This document shows, piece after piece, positions 19,201 through 26,736 of a stretch of DNA of 64,000 nt. This stretch comes from Buttiauxella warmboldiae (GTDB lineage Bacteria; Pseudomonadota; Gammaproteobacteria; Enterobacterales; Enterobacteriaceae). Position 1 is the stretch's first letter, and every line of letters starts with the position of its first letter. A program made the position numbers and the translations under genes. The notes under the pieces are model-generated. The model saw nothing but the letters and a program-made list of their open reading frames with translations, was not told the DNA's origin and ran no database searches. The DNA is taken from contig NZ_RPOH01000064.1 in NCBI RefSeq assembly GCF_003818135.1, positions 1-64,000 on the forward strand, in the 5' to 3' direction.

Positions 19201-20268
19201 CGCCGTTCATGTCGTGAAACAGTTCCAGTTGCGGTAAAGAGGATGCCGCCCGCACCGTGCTTGCCCTGGCTAAATCCGCTGGCGGCCGTGAATGATATGC
19301 ACTTTGCCCGTAGCGCTCACCATCTGGAGGCGAGCCTGTGGCAGACGATGCGTCAGTGGGCTTCCCGGCATCGGGTGACTCCCACCGCCTTGCTGCTGGC
19401 GGCTTACGCCCTGGAAATTGCTGAACTCGCTCTTGAGCCAGAATTCAGCCTCAATGTCACCACCTTTGAGCGCGATCCTGATGTTCCTGACGCCGCCTCC
19501 CTGGTAGGCGATTTTACTCAACTGGGGCTGGTAGCCTTTGCGCCAGAGCCTGGCGGCAGTGGTTCCGGACAGCGCCGTCAGCGGCTACTGGAGCAGGCTC
19601 AAGTGGCTCATCAGGGGCTTCTGACGATCCACGACAGGCCGGAGCAGGTCAGCACTCTGCGCATTGCCAGAGAGATCGTCCGTCAGCAAGGTGAGCCGAT
19701 GGCGGGGCTATTCCCGGTGGTCTTCACCAGCGGTTTAGGCTTTGCGACAGATATACACCGATCCGATGATTTCGGCTTCGGTACCCTGACGTATGCTCGC
19801 TCGCAGACGCCGCAGGTTGCGATGGATTTCCAGGTTCATGATGACATTCGCGGGCTGCATATCACGGTGGATTACGTGACTGAACTGTTGGCAGCTGAAC
19901 GGGTTGACACTCTGACAGCTGGTGTCGCTGAGCGCCTGCGGGAACTGGTGGCGGTGACGGAGCCGATAGAGTGCGAAATCACGGCCCTGTCCACCACCAT
20001 TGCCCGTATCTGGCGTCAGCATCTGCCTGAAGCAGAGGGTGCCACGCTCGACAATTTCTTCCAGTCGGGCGGAGATTCGCTACAGGCAACCCGCTGCATC
20101 CGTACGCTGCAGGCGGAAATTGATCCGGGGATCTCTTTACGCTTGCTACTGATTTATCCCCGATTCAGCGAGTTCTGCGAACAGGTTGCGCAACTGCTCG
20201 CAAAAAGCGCCAGCGAACAGGCCGTGGCGGCGACCAGCATGAAGGATTTTGAAGAGGGAATGTTATGA
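13246..20268 (+). CDS. Cysteine-type NRPS, Cy-A-PCP-Cy-MT-like-PCP-Cy-PCP
   Basis: 2340 aa. Cy1 (~20-450) has a degenerate DxxxxDxxS motif (SLAVVDLAG). The A domain (YVIFTSGSTGEPKG near 608) has pocket residues read by eye as D-L-Y-N-L-S-M-I-W, close to cysteine codes. PCP1 has GGDSL near 1004. Cy2 has NYLSLDALS near 1181, with the first Asp replaced. A degenerate methyltransferase/epimerase-like stretch (ILGAGSGVFG near 1573) precedes PCP2 (GGDSL near 1770). Cy3 (DNLMLDGIS near 1949) is canonical, followed by PCP3 (near 2273). One A domain must serve up to three carriers, as in yersiniabactin HMWP2. Unlike HMWP2 there is no N-terminal aryl carrier. The C-terminal tail MKDFEEGML may be the docking peptide for the next NRPS. 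GTG 13246 follows AGGAGG with a 7-base gap. Confidence 0.9.
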   Translation: MSESDCTSGQTRYRTTKIQRAYFVGRQLALPLGGVECVACLAFTGKGLDETKLRLAINNIANLPALRWRFLDADYLIQGEKRVPELTIHHRHRSQASEHESVLRERMFSQSIDLTQGLLWGVELTHWHDGRSTLHIAISLAVVDLAGLSALMHHFMQFYQQRTLPPQCVNPEQLYQRLHENQLRIARKRQKNQQRLEKLAFARMEDLPPPPDLPFTSFRPEQQSLTGSVLRRSRVYDARQWGRVREYAAKLDVAPSALVLALYTRALRQYSAIPDFVVTVTNLSVTGTEMELTERTVAYAHRARRLESLEAMVRDTHDDLRYRLLRGVDCETELRSVLADASCTHPGVSPYIFTYAAQQPVFDNQVIDTFGQPRMWGQTPQVVIDCQVFMLTEHEIEVAFDVRRAAIPADVEKGIFALLTESIDAVIAGRQPDDVLPRAARAWRTAVNSTPAASPPEMLFSGFRRQVQVRPQALALVSPANDPDLPPELCDPLLRHQQMRQWCYAELDQLALRLAARLVTHTIPEEIIGIRLPKGPSQIVAALAVLYAGCAYLPVGMDMPEERLSKISQRSGMRYLLTAVDFEQIEQQMPLTEPRAVAGGDNPEALAYVIFTSGSTGEPKGVAIAHRAANNTIADVNIRHQVTERDVLLAVSSLDFDLSVYDIFGPLSAGAKIVTINENERRDAFRWAERIKVYQVTLWNSVPALAAMLSAAADRLPSVRAWLCSGDWIAPSLFSELQKVAPSSVLVAMGGSTEAAIWSNEYVIRSAEDLKARWSSVPYGLPLSGQQYRVVREEDVGRFEDCPDGVTGELWIGGEGLAQGYLGDPERTAERFVYARETAAGGETRWYRTGDLGYWREGLLFFVGRLDTQVKIQGHRVECGEIEQALKNLPGIDNAVVVPIRQRRALGAVLVGRDILTEQLPPLLSRQLPHYMIPARFLMRDRLVLSRNGKIDRAWANQELESEETVAPCDTELAPSSLFTCCLAAWRQVLGRDEIGADDNFFALGGDSLAATRVCVLLQSQGVQVDVGELFAASTLNDFALCCQTGAVRRAVDGSIRSDLLDPFPLTSLQRAYALGADGIPGVSRCDTVFSIILHNEHGYPLVRWQQALDALIRETAALRLVRTEAQQQIVTPQPVPLAILPEGENLQAYLSDAPLDARAHPSVRLVAIEDDPTRVGVMFNYLSLDALSLIRIILALIERVTGQQDTSQPESHITPFLLYASQIAGQAVSSSEWDAETWQPPVLSAISGMPAVSRIKSLTWHLSDTARQMLEEQAQREQVTLSALILKALGESLIILCDRQQVVIVVPICWRPSGSLQALGQFTQLRLCRYTANSTVREVSHSLGEAVAGRTPDDRYIAARGRAVYPFVFTSTVGIPEVETLNQRETRIDWSHTRTPGVLIDCQVLPRGNGLEIRWDYAAGILDQSQLMVAHRLFVSQLLQERGGGEIAAEPDFSPAPPIAGFNGDQIGRRAISAALRAIDKVPAALIPVIDVWKKLDLPAADPAWSEVGHFLASCISGERPRNDLLQHPFLAPEQLLLASLRQIAFFDCLIADLRAQSLRLHPARSALSVLILGAGSGVFGQALVEAAAERGLPLRLDEYEGSEVLNAFAAHRKPTEGKIPDVVIAPASLHRDGTLLGWLTDIHRMEHQVAPTHIHVLEVTEPDAASLIAALLNPALVDNGQSPLLAPSAWGRCLEQIGASLEQVLHPTENLVWIKATLLLAQIPQAWPQPFVPNPAPVEVEAQVAACWKKVLGLSSPPASSADFFALGGDSLGATQIVMALRQQGIGSVRLADLFNHPKFADFVAWILAQSPYAQKPPLALSEQLTTYPLTLLQKAYLAGRSPDQLLGGVASHCYFEFSVSEPEGIDIAIWQQALSQVIARHDALRSRIVWQNGEPFGLVSEQAVCPPEVTADVRALTEAEIPDPVQHYPLRVRLSPDGKTIGIGMDNLMLDGISMFLVMRELGAIYQGKTLPPPAVTTYAQYRRSCRETVPVAVKRMPPAPCLPWLNPLAAVNDMHFARSAHHLEASLWQTMRQWASRHRVTPTALLLAAYALEIAELALEPEFSLNVTTFERDPDVPDAASLVGDFTQLGLVAFAPEPGGSGSGQRRQRLLEQAQVAHQGLLTIHDRPEQVSTLRIAREIVRQQGEPMAGLFPVVFTSGLGFATDIHRSDDFGFGTLTYARSQTPQVAMDFQVHDDIRGLHITVDYVTELLAAERVDTLTAGVAERLRELVAVTEPIECEITALSTTIARIWRQHLPEAEGATLDNFFQSGGDSLQATRCIRTLQAEIDPGISLRLLLIYPRFSEFCEQVAQLLAKSASEQAVAATSMKDFEEGML

Positions 20269-23200
20269 GCGCGGTGAACGCTTTTATTGAACAACTACAG
20301 CAACTTAACATTGTGCTGTGGGTAAGCGGCGATAAGCTGCGCTTCCGTGCTCCGGAGGGCGTATTCAGCCCCGAGCTACGCCAGCAAGTCAGTGATAAAA
20401 AAGCGGAGATTATCACCGCGCTACGCGAGCAGGATGCTCTTCGTCACTATCCTGAGCAGAGTGAAGAGCCGTTCCCGTTGACGGAAGTGCAGGGGGCCTA
20501 CCTGCTGGGGCGTACTCAGGCCTGGCAGAATGGTGGAACAGGCTGCCACGGCTATGCTGAACTGGAGATTATTAGCCCGGAGCGTTGGAAAGCTGACGAC
20601 TATCAGAACGCTTGGCAGCGAATGATTTCATGTCACGCCATGCTGCGGGCGCGTATCTCCAGCGAGGGTTGGCAGCGGATTGACCCCTCGGTTGTCGTAC
20701 CGCTCGGTGTCTCGGTCTGCGCCACGGCACAAGACTTCGATCTCACCCGGGAGGAGGTTGGGCAACGCCTGAGGCATCGTCATTACGATCCCCTGACGCC
20801 CCCGTTGATTGAGACCCATATTGTCACCATGGGTAACCGGGCAACGCTGCATCTCTCTGTCGATCTGATCATCACCGATTTTATTGGTATTCATGTCATT
20901 CTCAGCGACTTTTTCCAGGCTTTGAATCAGCCCGACCTGACGCTACAACCGCCTTCGCTGTCGTTCCGTGATTATGTGCTGCACGTTGAGCGCTTGCGTG
21001 CAACTCCGGCAGGCCAGCAGGCCCGCGAGCGCGCCATGACGTTCTGGCGAGAAAAAGCGGCCACTTTTCCGGCGGCAATGCAGCTGGGCGAAGCGCCACC
21101 GGATACCGCAGGCGAGATGAGCTATCGTCGCCGCAGTTATACGCTGGATGAACAAAGATGGCGGGCGTTTCTGGCTCAGGCACGATATCACGCCGTCACG
21201 CCAACCGCCGTGGCGCTGGCGGTGCTGGGCGCAGTCGCTCGCCGCTATGGCGAACAGGCGCGTTCGCGAATCACGCTGACGGTACTGGATCGTCAGCCGC
21301 TGGTGGAGGATAGCATGCGCATCGTCGGTGATTTTACTTCCACGGTGCTACTGACGCTGGTGCACGATGGGCAAAAAAATGTGGCTGAAGTGGCCTCCGA
21401 TGCTCAGCACGAGCTCTTCGAGGCGCTGGATTATTCTGGGGTATCGGGAATTGAGGTATTACGCATGCTGACGGATAGCGATCGCCGGACGCGTAGTGCG
21501 ACACCAGTGGTGCTGACTTCGACTCTGGGAGCAGGGGACGGGGAGTGCGGCTTTTACCGCACCTGCCTGGAAAAGGGGCTGAGCCAGACACCGCAGGTTC
21601 TGCTCGATATCCAGCTCTCCGATCTCCATGGGGGAATGGCGATTATCTGGGATGCCAAAGTCGGTGGCTACCCCGAAGCCGTGCTGGATGCTGCCTTTAG
21701 CGATTTCTGCGTTGCCATCACGGCGCTGGCACACTCCCCCGCACGTTGGTCTCAGCCGGCACTGACGCACAAAGCGTTGGATATAGCGCTGCCAGCCGCG
21801 ACAAATACTGCGGAGCAAAGCCTGATCTCATCCTTTTGTCGCCTTGCGCAGCAGGCGCCGGACAAGCTGGCGCTGGTTGATGGCAACGTCCGCTATACCC
21901 GTGGCGCCTTAATCCGTCGCGCCTGTGCCTGGCGTGACGCGCTCTATGCGCAGGGGAGCCAGGCGGGCGATACGGCACTGATTGTTCTGGAACCCGGTGC
22001 TGAACAGGTTGCGGCACAGTTTGGGGCGCTGATGGCGGGAGTGGCGTTTGTCCCTCTTGATCCTGGCTGGCCCCAGGCACGTCGGCAGGTCATCTGCGAC
22101 ACGTTACAGCTCAGCTATCCTGAACGCCGTCAGCACTGGTTGACGGCACAGGAGATCCCCTCCTTCGCCTTCGAATCTCCCCTGGGACTCGAAGGCAATC
22201 ATCCGTTTTCAGCTGATGAGATCGCTTACATTATCTTCACTTCCGGTTCGACCGGTACACCTAAAGGCGTGCCGATCGCTCACCGTCAGGCGCTGACCAC
22301 GCTGAATGCATTACAGGCGATGCTGAATCTGCAGCAGAACGATCGGGTGCTGGCCGTTTCCCGCCCCTCGTTTGACCTGGCTATCTTTAACATTTTTGGC
22401 CTGCTGCAGGCAGGCGGTGCAGTGGTTATCCCCTCTGCGGGGGCTACGACGAACCCTGAATCCTGGGTGCAGGATATGGCACGGCACCAGGTCACGATAT
22501 GGAACTCTGTTCCGGCGCAGCTGCAACTCTTGCTGGATTCTCTGCCAGCAGAGGAGGTTGAAGAGCCGCAACCCCTTTCAACATTGCGGGCTGCTTTGCT
22601 GTCCGGTGACTGGATCCCGGTAACGCAGCCCGCGCAACTGCACCAGCGGGTACCTGATTGCCGGTTCATCGCGCTGGGTGGGGCGACGGAAGCGGCCATC
22701 TGGTCCAATTATCACGAAGTGCTGCCCGGTAGCCGCTACGATCGCTCGATCCCCTATGGTCGGGCGCTGCCCGGGCAGGTGATGAAAGTGCTGAATGTCG
22801 ACGGCGAGGAGACGGTCTGCGGGCAAATAGGCCAAATTGTTATCATTGGCCCTGCCGTCAGCTCAGGCTATCTGGGAGCCGATACTTCCGCATTTATTAC
22901 GCTGGCACAGAGTGGTCTGCCTGCATTCCTGACAGGCGATCTTGGCCGTTATCTTGAGAGCGGCGAGATTGAGTTTTTAGGCCGTAAAGACGATCAGATC
23001 AAGCGCCATGGCCATCGCATTGAGCCTGGTGAAATTGCTGCCGTCCTGCAGTCCCACCCGCAGGTCGGCGATGCTGCCGCGATGATGACACCGCAAAATC
23101 AGCTGCTGGCGGTCGTGACGCCCGTCAGCGTTCACGACGCCGCTGTAGATAACCGTGTTGTTGAAGCGATCGTCCGGCAGCATCAGGTCTGCATCGCGAC

Positions 23201-25208
23201 GCTTGATGCTCCGCGTTTCACACGGCTGATGGAGACGATGGAGCTGGCGGCGCTGGTGGCGATGCAGGATATTCGGCAGCGAAATGTGAGCGTAAGGCCA
23301 GAACACCGCGCGCTGATGGCCCGCTGGGATCGGTTGCTGCACGAAAATGTGGACCGGCTTGCGCCGCTGCGGGAGACGATATCGCTTGATATGGCGCAGC
23401 ATCTCTGGCGCCAGGCCAAAGCATTGGCGCATCAGATTAATTATGGCGACCAGCAGATTGCCTATGTTGAGCTGTGTCTGCAGCAGCTGGAGGAGGTTGT
23501 CTCCGGAGAGGTCGATCCGCTGACGCTGCTCTTCCCGGAAGGAGAGATGGAGGTGGCGCGAGCCTCTTACGGCGGTAATTTAATTAACCGCTATCTTAAC
23601 CAGCTGATCGTGGCGGGCGTTGAAGCTCATGCCCTGCGAGCCATCACCGAATGTCGTCCACTGAGGATCATTGAGCTTGGCGCAGGGGTGGGAGGAACCA
23701 CTGAGCCTGTTATTAAGCGGTTACGGGAATTGCAGCAGGAGCGGGGGCTGAGGTTTGAATATTTGTTTACCGATGTTTCTCGCTTCTTCCTTGATGAAGC
23801 CGCAGATCGCTGGCCCGAGGTGACTACCCGACGGTTCGATTTGAATGGTTCGTTTGCCGGGCAGGGGATTGTCCCGGCATCATGGGATATTGCCCTGTGC
23901 GCTAACGTATTGCATAACGCCCGCCATATCCCCCAGGCATTAAACCAGCTGCATAGCCTGCTGGCACCCGGTGGGGATTTGGCGATCGTTGATGCCACGC
24001 GACCAAACGCGCCGCTGATGATCACCATGGAATTTAAAGAAGGGTTGACAGATTTTGTCGATGAGCGCGCTGCAACCGGAGAGGCTTTTTATCCCCGTGA
24101 GAGCTGGCAGCGTGCGCTGGCGGATTCTCCGTTTAAGCACAGCGTGATGTTCCCTGACGATGCACTGACGAGCGATCCGGCAGAGGAGGCTATTCGGATG
24201 ATCCACCAGTCAGTCATCTGGGCGCGCTCCTCGGTTCATCGTGCACATCTGGAGGTGGATGAACTTAATGCGCTGCTGCGCCAGCGTCTCCCGGCCTGGA
24301 TGATACCCGATAGGTTACTGATTCTTGATGCGTTGCCGCTGACTGCCAACGGCAAAGTCGATCGGAAAGCGATTGTCGAGCATTTGCCAACCTCGGTTAC
24401 GCCAACCTCTTTGCTGCCAATTGCGCAGCCACTCGATGACAGTCAGCGCGCGGTTGCTCAAGTCTGGGCGGCGGTGCTGGGCCTGGATAGCCCGGATAGG
24501 CTGACCCCCTCTTCCAGCTTCTTTGACGTTGGCGGGGATTCGTTGCTGCTGGCGAAGTGCGTCGGCGGGTTGCGCAAGACGATACCGGGAGCGGACAACA
24601 TTGCCTGGGATGAATTGCTGCGTCAGGTTGTCGCCGACCCGACGCTGGAGCACTGCGCTCGCGTGGTCTGGCAATATGCCGCCTGCATATCTGCCCCCGA
24701 ACCCGGAAATGACCTCTCTGCGGTGAGTGAACTTCTGCCCGCATGCTCGCAGGGAGGAAAATCACGTGCAGGCGAGGTGCTTTGTCTGATTCACGATGGT
24801 TCCGGGGGGCTGGAACCCTACCGCTCGCTGATCGCTGCGCTGGAGACGGCGAACGAGCGCCCGATGGTGCTGGGTATCAGTCGTACCCCTGGCGATGGCT
24901 ATCTCACGCTGCCTGCAGAATCACTGTTCGACACGCTGGCTGAACGCTATGTTCAGGCCTTGCGGCAGCAACCGGTTCGCCGGGTCTGGCTGTTTGGCTA
25001 CTGTATGGGCGGATTGATTGCCGCCGTGATGGCCGAAAAGCTGACGGAGGCCGGTATTCAGGTTGAACAGCTTATCGTGGCGAGCGCTTATCGTATTCCG
25101 TTCATTATTGAAGACGACACTCTGCTGGACTTCTCGCTGGCGCGTTTGCTCAGGCGGCCCGCTGCGGATATCGGTCTGGATTTTCCGGAAACGCATTGGG
25201 TGCGTTGA
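20265..25208 (+). CDS. Cysteine-type NRPS with docking domain, Cy-A(MT)-PCP and start of TE (PchF-like), frameshifted
   Basis: 1647 aa before a frameshift. Residues 1-57 resemble a TubC-type docking domain. The Cy domain (~65-490) has DLIITDFIG near 200. The A domain (YIIFTSGSTGTPKG near 653) has pocket residues D-L-F-N-L-S-L-I-W, cysteine-like. A SAM methyltransferase (IIELGAGVGGTTEP near 1135) is inserted before the last A motif (NGKVDRK), as in pyochelin PchF, where it N-methylates the reduced ring. PCP has GGDSL near 1419. The TE begins near 1500 with a cysteine nucleophile motif GYCMGG. The frame ends early at HWVR; the missing half continues at 25196-25639 in another frame. Adding one G near 25193 (ACGCAT to ACGGCAT) restores a normal TE. 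The start overlaps the previous stop (ATGAGC). Confidence 0.88.
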   Translation: MSAVNAFIEQLQQLNIVLWVSGDKLRFRAPEGVFSPELRQQVSDKKAEIITALREQDALRHYPEQSEEPFPLTEVQGAYLLGRTQAWQNGGTGCHGYAELEIISPERWKADDYQNAWQRMISCHAMLRARISSEGWQRIDPSVVVPLGVSVCATAQDFDLTREEVGQRLRHRHYDPLTPPLIETHIVTMGNRATLHLSVDLIITDFIGIHVILSDFFQALNQPDLTLQPPSLSFRDYVLHVERLRATPAGQQARERAMTFWREKAATFPAAMQLGEAPPDTAGEMSYRRRSYTLDEQRWRAFLAQARYHAVTPTAVALAVLGAVARRYGEQARSRITLTVLDRQPLVEDSMRIVGDFTSTVLLTLVHDGQKNVAEVASDAQHELFEALDYSGVSGIEVLRMLTDSDRRTRSATPVVLTSTLGAGDGECGFYRTCLEKGLSQTPQVLLDIQLSDLHGGMAIIWDAKVGGYPEAVLDAAFSDFCVAITALAHSPARWSQPALTHKALDIALPAATNTAEQSLISSFCRLAQQAPDKLALVDGNVRYTRGALIRRACAWRDALYAQGSQAGDTALIVLEPGAEQVAAQFGALMAGVAFVPLDPGWPQARRQVICDTLQLSYPERRQHWLTAQEIPSFAFESPLGLEGNHPFSADEIAYIIFTSGSTGTPKGVPIAHRQALTTLNALQAMLNLQQNDRVLAVSRPSFDLAIFNIFGLLQAGGAVVIPSAGATTNPESWVQDMARHQVTIWNSVPAQLQLLLDSLPAEEVEEPQPLSTLRAALLSGDWIPVTQPAQLHQRVPDCRFIALGGATEAAIWSNYHEVLPGSRYDRSIPYGRALPGQVMKVLNVDGEETVCGQIGQIVIIGPAVSSGYLGADTSAFITLAQSGLPAFLTGDLGRYLESGEIEFLGRKDDQIKRHGHRIEPGEIAAVLQSHPQVGDAAAMMTPQNQLLAVVTPVSVHDAAVDNRVVEAIVRQHQVCIATLDAPRFTRLMETMELAALVAMQDIRQRNVSVRPEHRALMARWDRLLHENVDRLAPLRETISLDMAQHLWRQAKALAHQINYGDQQIAYVELCLQQLEEVVSGEVDPLTLLFPEGEMEVARASYGGNLINRYLNQLIVAGVEAHALRAITECRPLRIIELGAGVGGTTEPVIKRLRELQQERGLRFEYLFTDVSRFFLDEAADRWPEVTTRRFDLNGSFAGQGIVPASWDIALCANVLHNARHIPQALNQLHSLLAPGGDLAIVDATRPNAPLMITMEFKEGLTDFVDERAATGEAFYPRESWQRALADSPFKHSVMFPDDALTSDPAEEAIRMIHQSVIWARSSVHRAHLEVDELNALLRQRLPAWMIPDRLLILDALPLTANGKVDRKAIVEHLPTSVTPTSLLPIAQPLDDSQRAVAQVWAAVLGLDSPDRLTPSSSFFDVGGDSLLLAKCVGGLRKTIPGADNIAWDELLRQVVADPTLEHCARVVWQYAACISAPEPGNDLSAVSELLPACSQGGKSRAGEVLCLIHDGSGGLEPYRSLIAALETANERPMVLGISRTPGDGYLTLPAESLFDTLAERYVQALRQQPVRRVWLFGYCMGGLIAAVMAEKLTEAGIQVEQLIVASAYRIPFIIEDDTLLDFSLARLLRRPAADIGLDFPETHWVR

Positions 25209-25639
25209 TTAACCTGGCCCGCGAAACTTATGGCGATCGCATTCCCGAAAACTGTATTGCCGAACTGTCAGCGCATTTTCCACAGATTAAGGCTGTGATA
25301 GCCCAGGCACCGCAGGATGTTCAGGATCGGCTTGAGCAACTGGCCGCCCGATCCGGCTTCGACCTTTTCACACTACAGGCGCTGCGTGCGGTCTACATTG
25401 CCAGCCTGCGGGCCGTAGGCGCTTTTTCCCGGCTTGGCTACGTCGGGAACATCACTTTTTTGCGCCAGCGTGGCGAAATCCACTTTTTGCCCACCCTGAG
25501 GGAGGATATGACGCAATTCTGGCAGCACTATTGCCTGGGAGAACTGACCATTCGTGATATTGCCGGGAACCATTTTGATTGTCTGGAGGGGGACGGCGCA
25601 AACGCTATTGCCACCCTGTTGAGCGAGGCATGGGCATGA
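25196..25639 (+). pseudogene. C-terminal half of the NRPS thioesterase, out of frame
   Basis: 147 codons from a TTG at 25196 encode the rest of the release thioesterase: lid region (ALINLARETYGDRIPENC) and a C-terminal part with the expected catalytic His in GNHFDCLEG. It is in the -1 frame relative to the NRPS and has no ribosome-binding site, so it is not a separate gene but the tail separated by a one-base deletion. Its sequence is free of stops, which suggests either a very recent mutation or a sequencing error. Confidence 0.8.
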
Positions 25640-26736
25640 ACGATAAGGTTGTGGTTTTAGGCGCTGGCGGGACGGTTGGTATCGCCTGCGTCAGGGCGCT
25701 GTTAAGACAGGGAACATCGGTGCTTGCCACCGGACGTCACCTGCCGCAGCTGTACTCCCGTTTTGCCCATCTGGCTTCAACGCGTCTCAACTTTGCTGAG
25801 CTCGACCTGCTGGCAGATACCCCATGGCCTGCGGAGGTCTGTGCCTGCAGACGTTTTGTTCAGTGTGCAGGGCCTTCATATCGCTTGATTGACCGGGTGG
25901 CGGCGCAGCTTTTAGCACAGTGTGGCGCTCCTGGGCTGTTCATTGAACCCGGCGGCGATGCCGCGACTATCTCGCGCTGGCACGCTCCGCTGGCTACGGC
26001 CGGCTGGACTGGGCTTTTTGGCGCGGGGATTCAGCCTGGGCTGGTCGGCGTGATGGTTCGTGCCCTGAGCAGCCGATTTATGCATCCGGAGGGGCTTGAG
26101 GTGGCGACTTTTGCCGGCGGTTTACAGCCGCTGACCCCGGCCGGACTAAAGGAGTATTTACAAGCGGTGAACGCGCGCACGGGGCATCCGGGGATGCAGC
26201 TGTGCCAGAACAGGTGGAGCCGGGTTGAGAATGTGCCTGCGCTTCCTGACTGCTTTCCCGCCACAGCGAATGCCCACCCTTTTGTGGACGAAGAAGCGGC
26301 GCTGGCGGTAAATGTGTTGAACCTGCGCTCGCTGTCTGGTTTCAACATCACTGATTCGGCAGATATTAGCCGACTGCTGAATGAAATGATGGTGGCAGGT
26401 TCGGTACCTGAAGCTGCACCCGCAAAGATCGCTGATGCTCTGGCCGGGAGAACACCCTGGTTTTGTCTCTGCGCAGAAGGGCGTGAGGAGTCCCTGCCGG
26501 AGCAGGGTCTGCGCACTTATCTGACCTGTGATGACAGCTATCAGGTTACGGGAGAGGTGGCCGCCTGGTCGGTGATGAATATCGACAGCGGGATATCGCC
26601 TGGTGCCAGCTGGTTTTCCGGACATCCTCAGGCGCTGGCAATCTGGTCGCAATGGGAACAGTGCCCCCCTGGGGGCGTGCGAATTGCCTGGCAGCCTCTG
26701 GAGAATCGGTCAGTCTATGAGGAGGGAGAATTATGA
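25636..26736 (+). CDS. Saccharopine-dehydrogenase-like NAD(P)-binding protein of the metallophore locus
   Basis: About 366 aa from ATG 25636, which overlaps the TE stop by ATGA. KVVVLGAGGTVGIACVRALL is a Rossmann dinucleotide-binding motif, followed by LATGRHLPQL, typical of the saccharopine dehydrogenase/SDR-like superfamily. The central part (GLFGAGIQPGLVGVMVRAL) fits saccharopine dehydrogenase-like proteins. It is not a standard yersiniabactin or pyochelin gene. Placed between the NRPSs and a thiazoline reductase, it probably reduces, oxidises or condenses part of the product (for instance a Schiff base or carbonyl); this is inference. Confidence 0.7.
   Translation: MNDKVVVLGAGGTVGIACVRALLRQGTSVLATGRHLPQLYSRFAHLASTRLNFAELDLLADTPWPAEVCACRRFVQCAGPSYRLIDRVAAQLLAQCGAPGLFIEPGGDAATISRWHAPLATAGWTGLFGAGIQPGLVGVMVRALSSRFMHPEGLEVATFAGGLQPLTPAGLKEYLQAVNARTGHPGMQLCQNRWSRVENVPALPDCFPATANAHPFVDEEAALAVNVLNLRSLSGFNITDSADISRLLNEMMVAGSVPEAAPAKIADALAGRTPWFCLCAEGREESLPEQGLRTYLTCDDSYQVTGEVAAWSVMNIDSGISPGASWFSGHPQALAIWSQWEQCPPGGVRIAWQPLENRSVYEEGEL

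Noticed and set aside
25150-25210. Programmed -1 frameshift in the thioesterase
   Set aside because: No convincing heptameric slippery site or downstream pseudoknot is visible; a simple one-base deletion explains the data.
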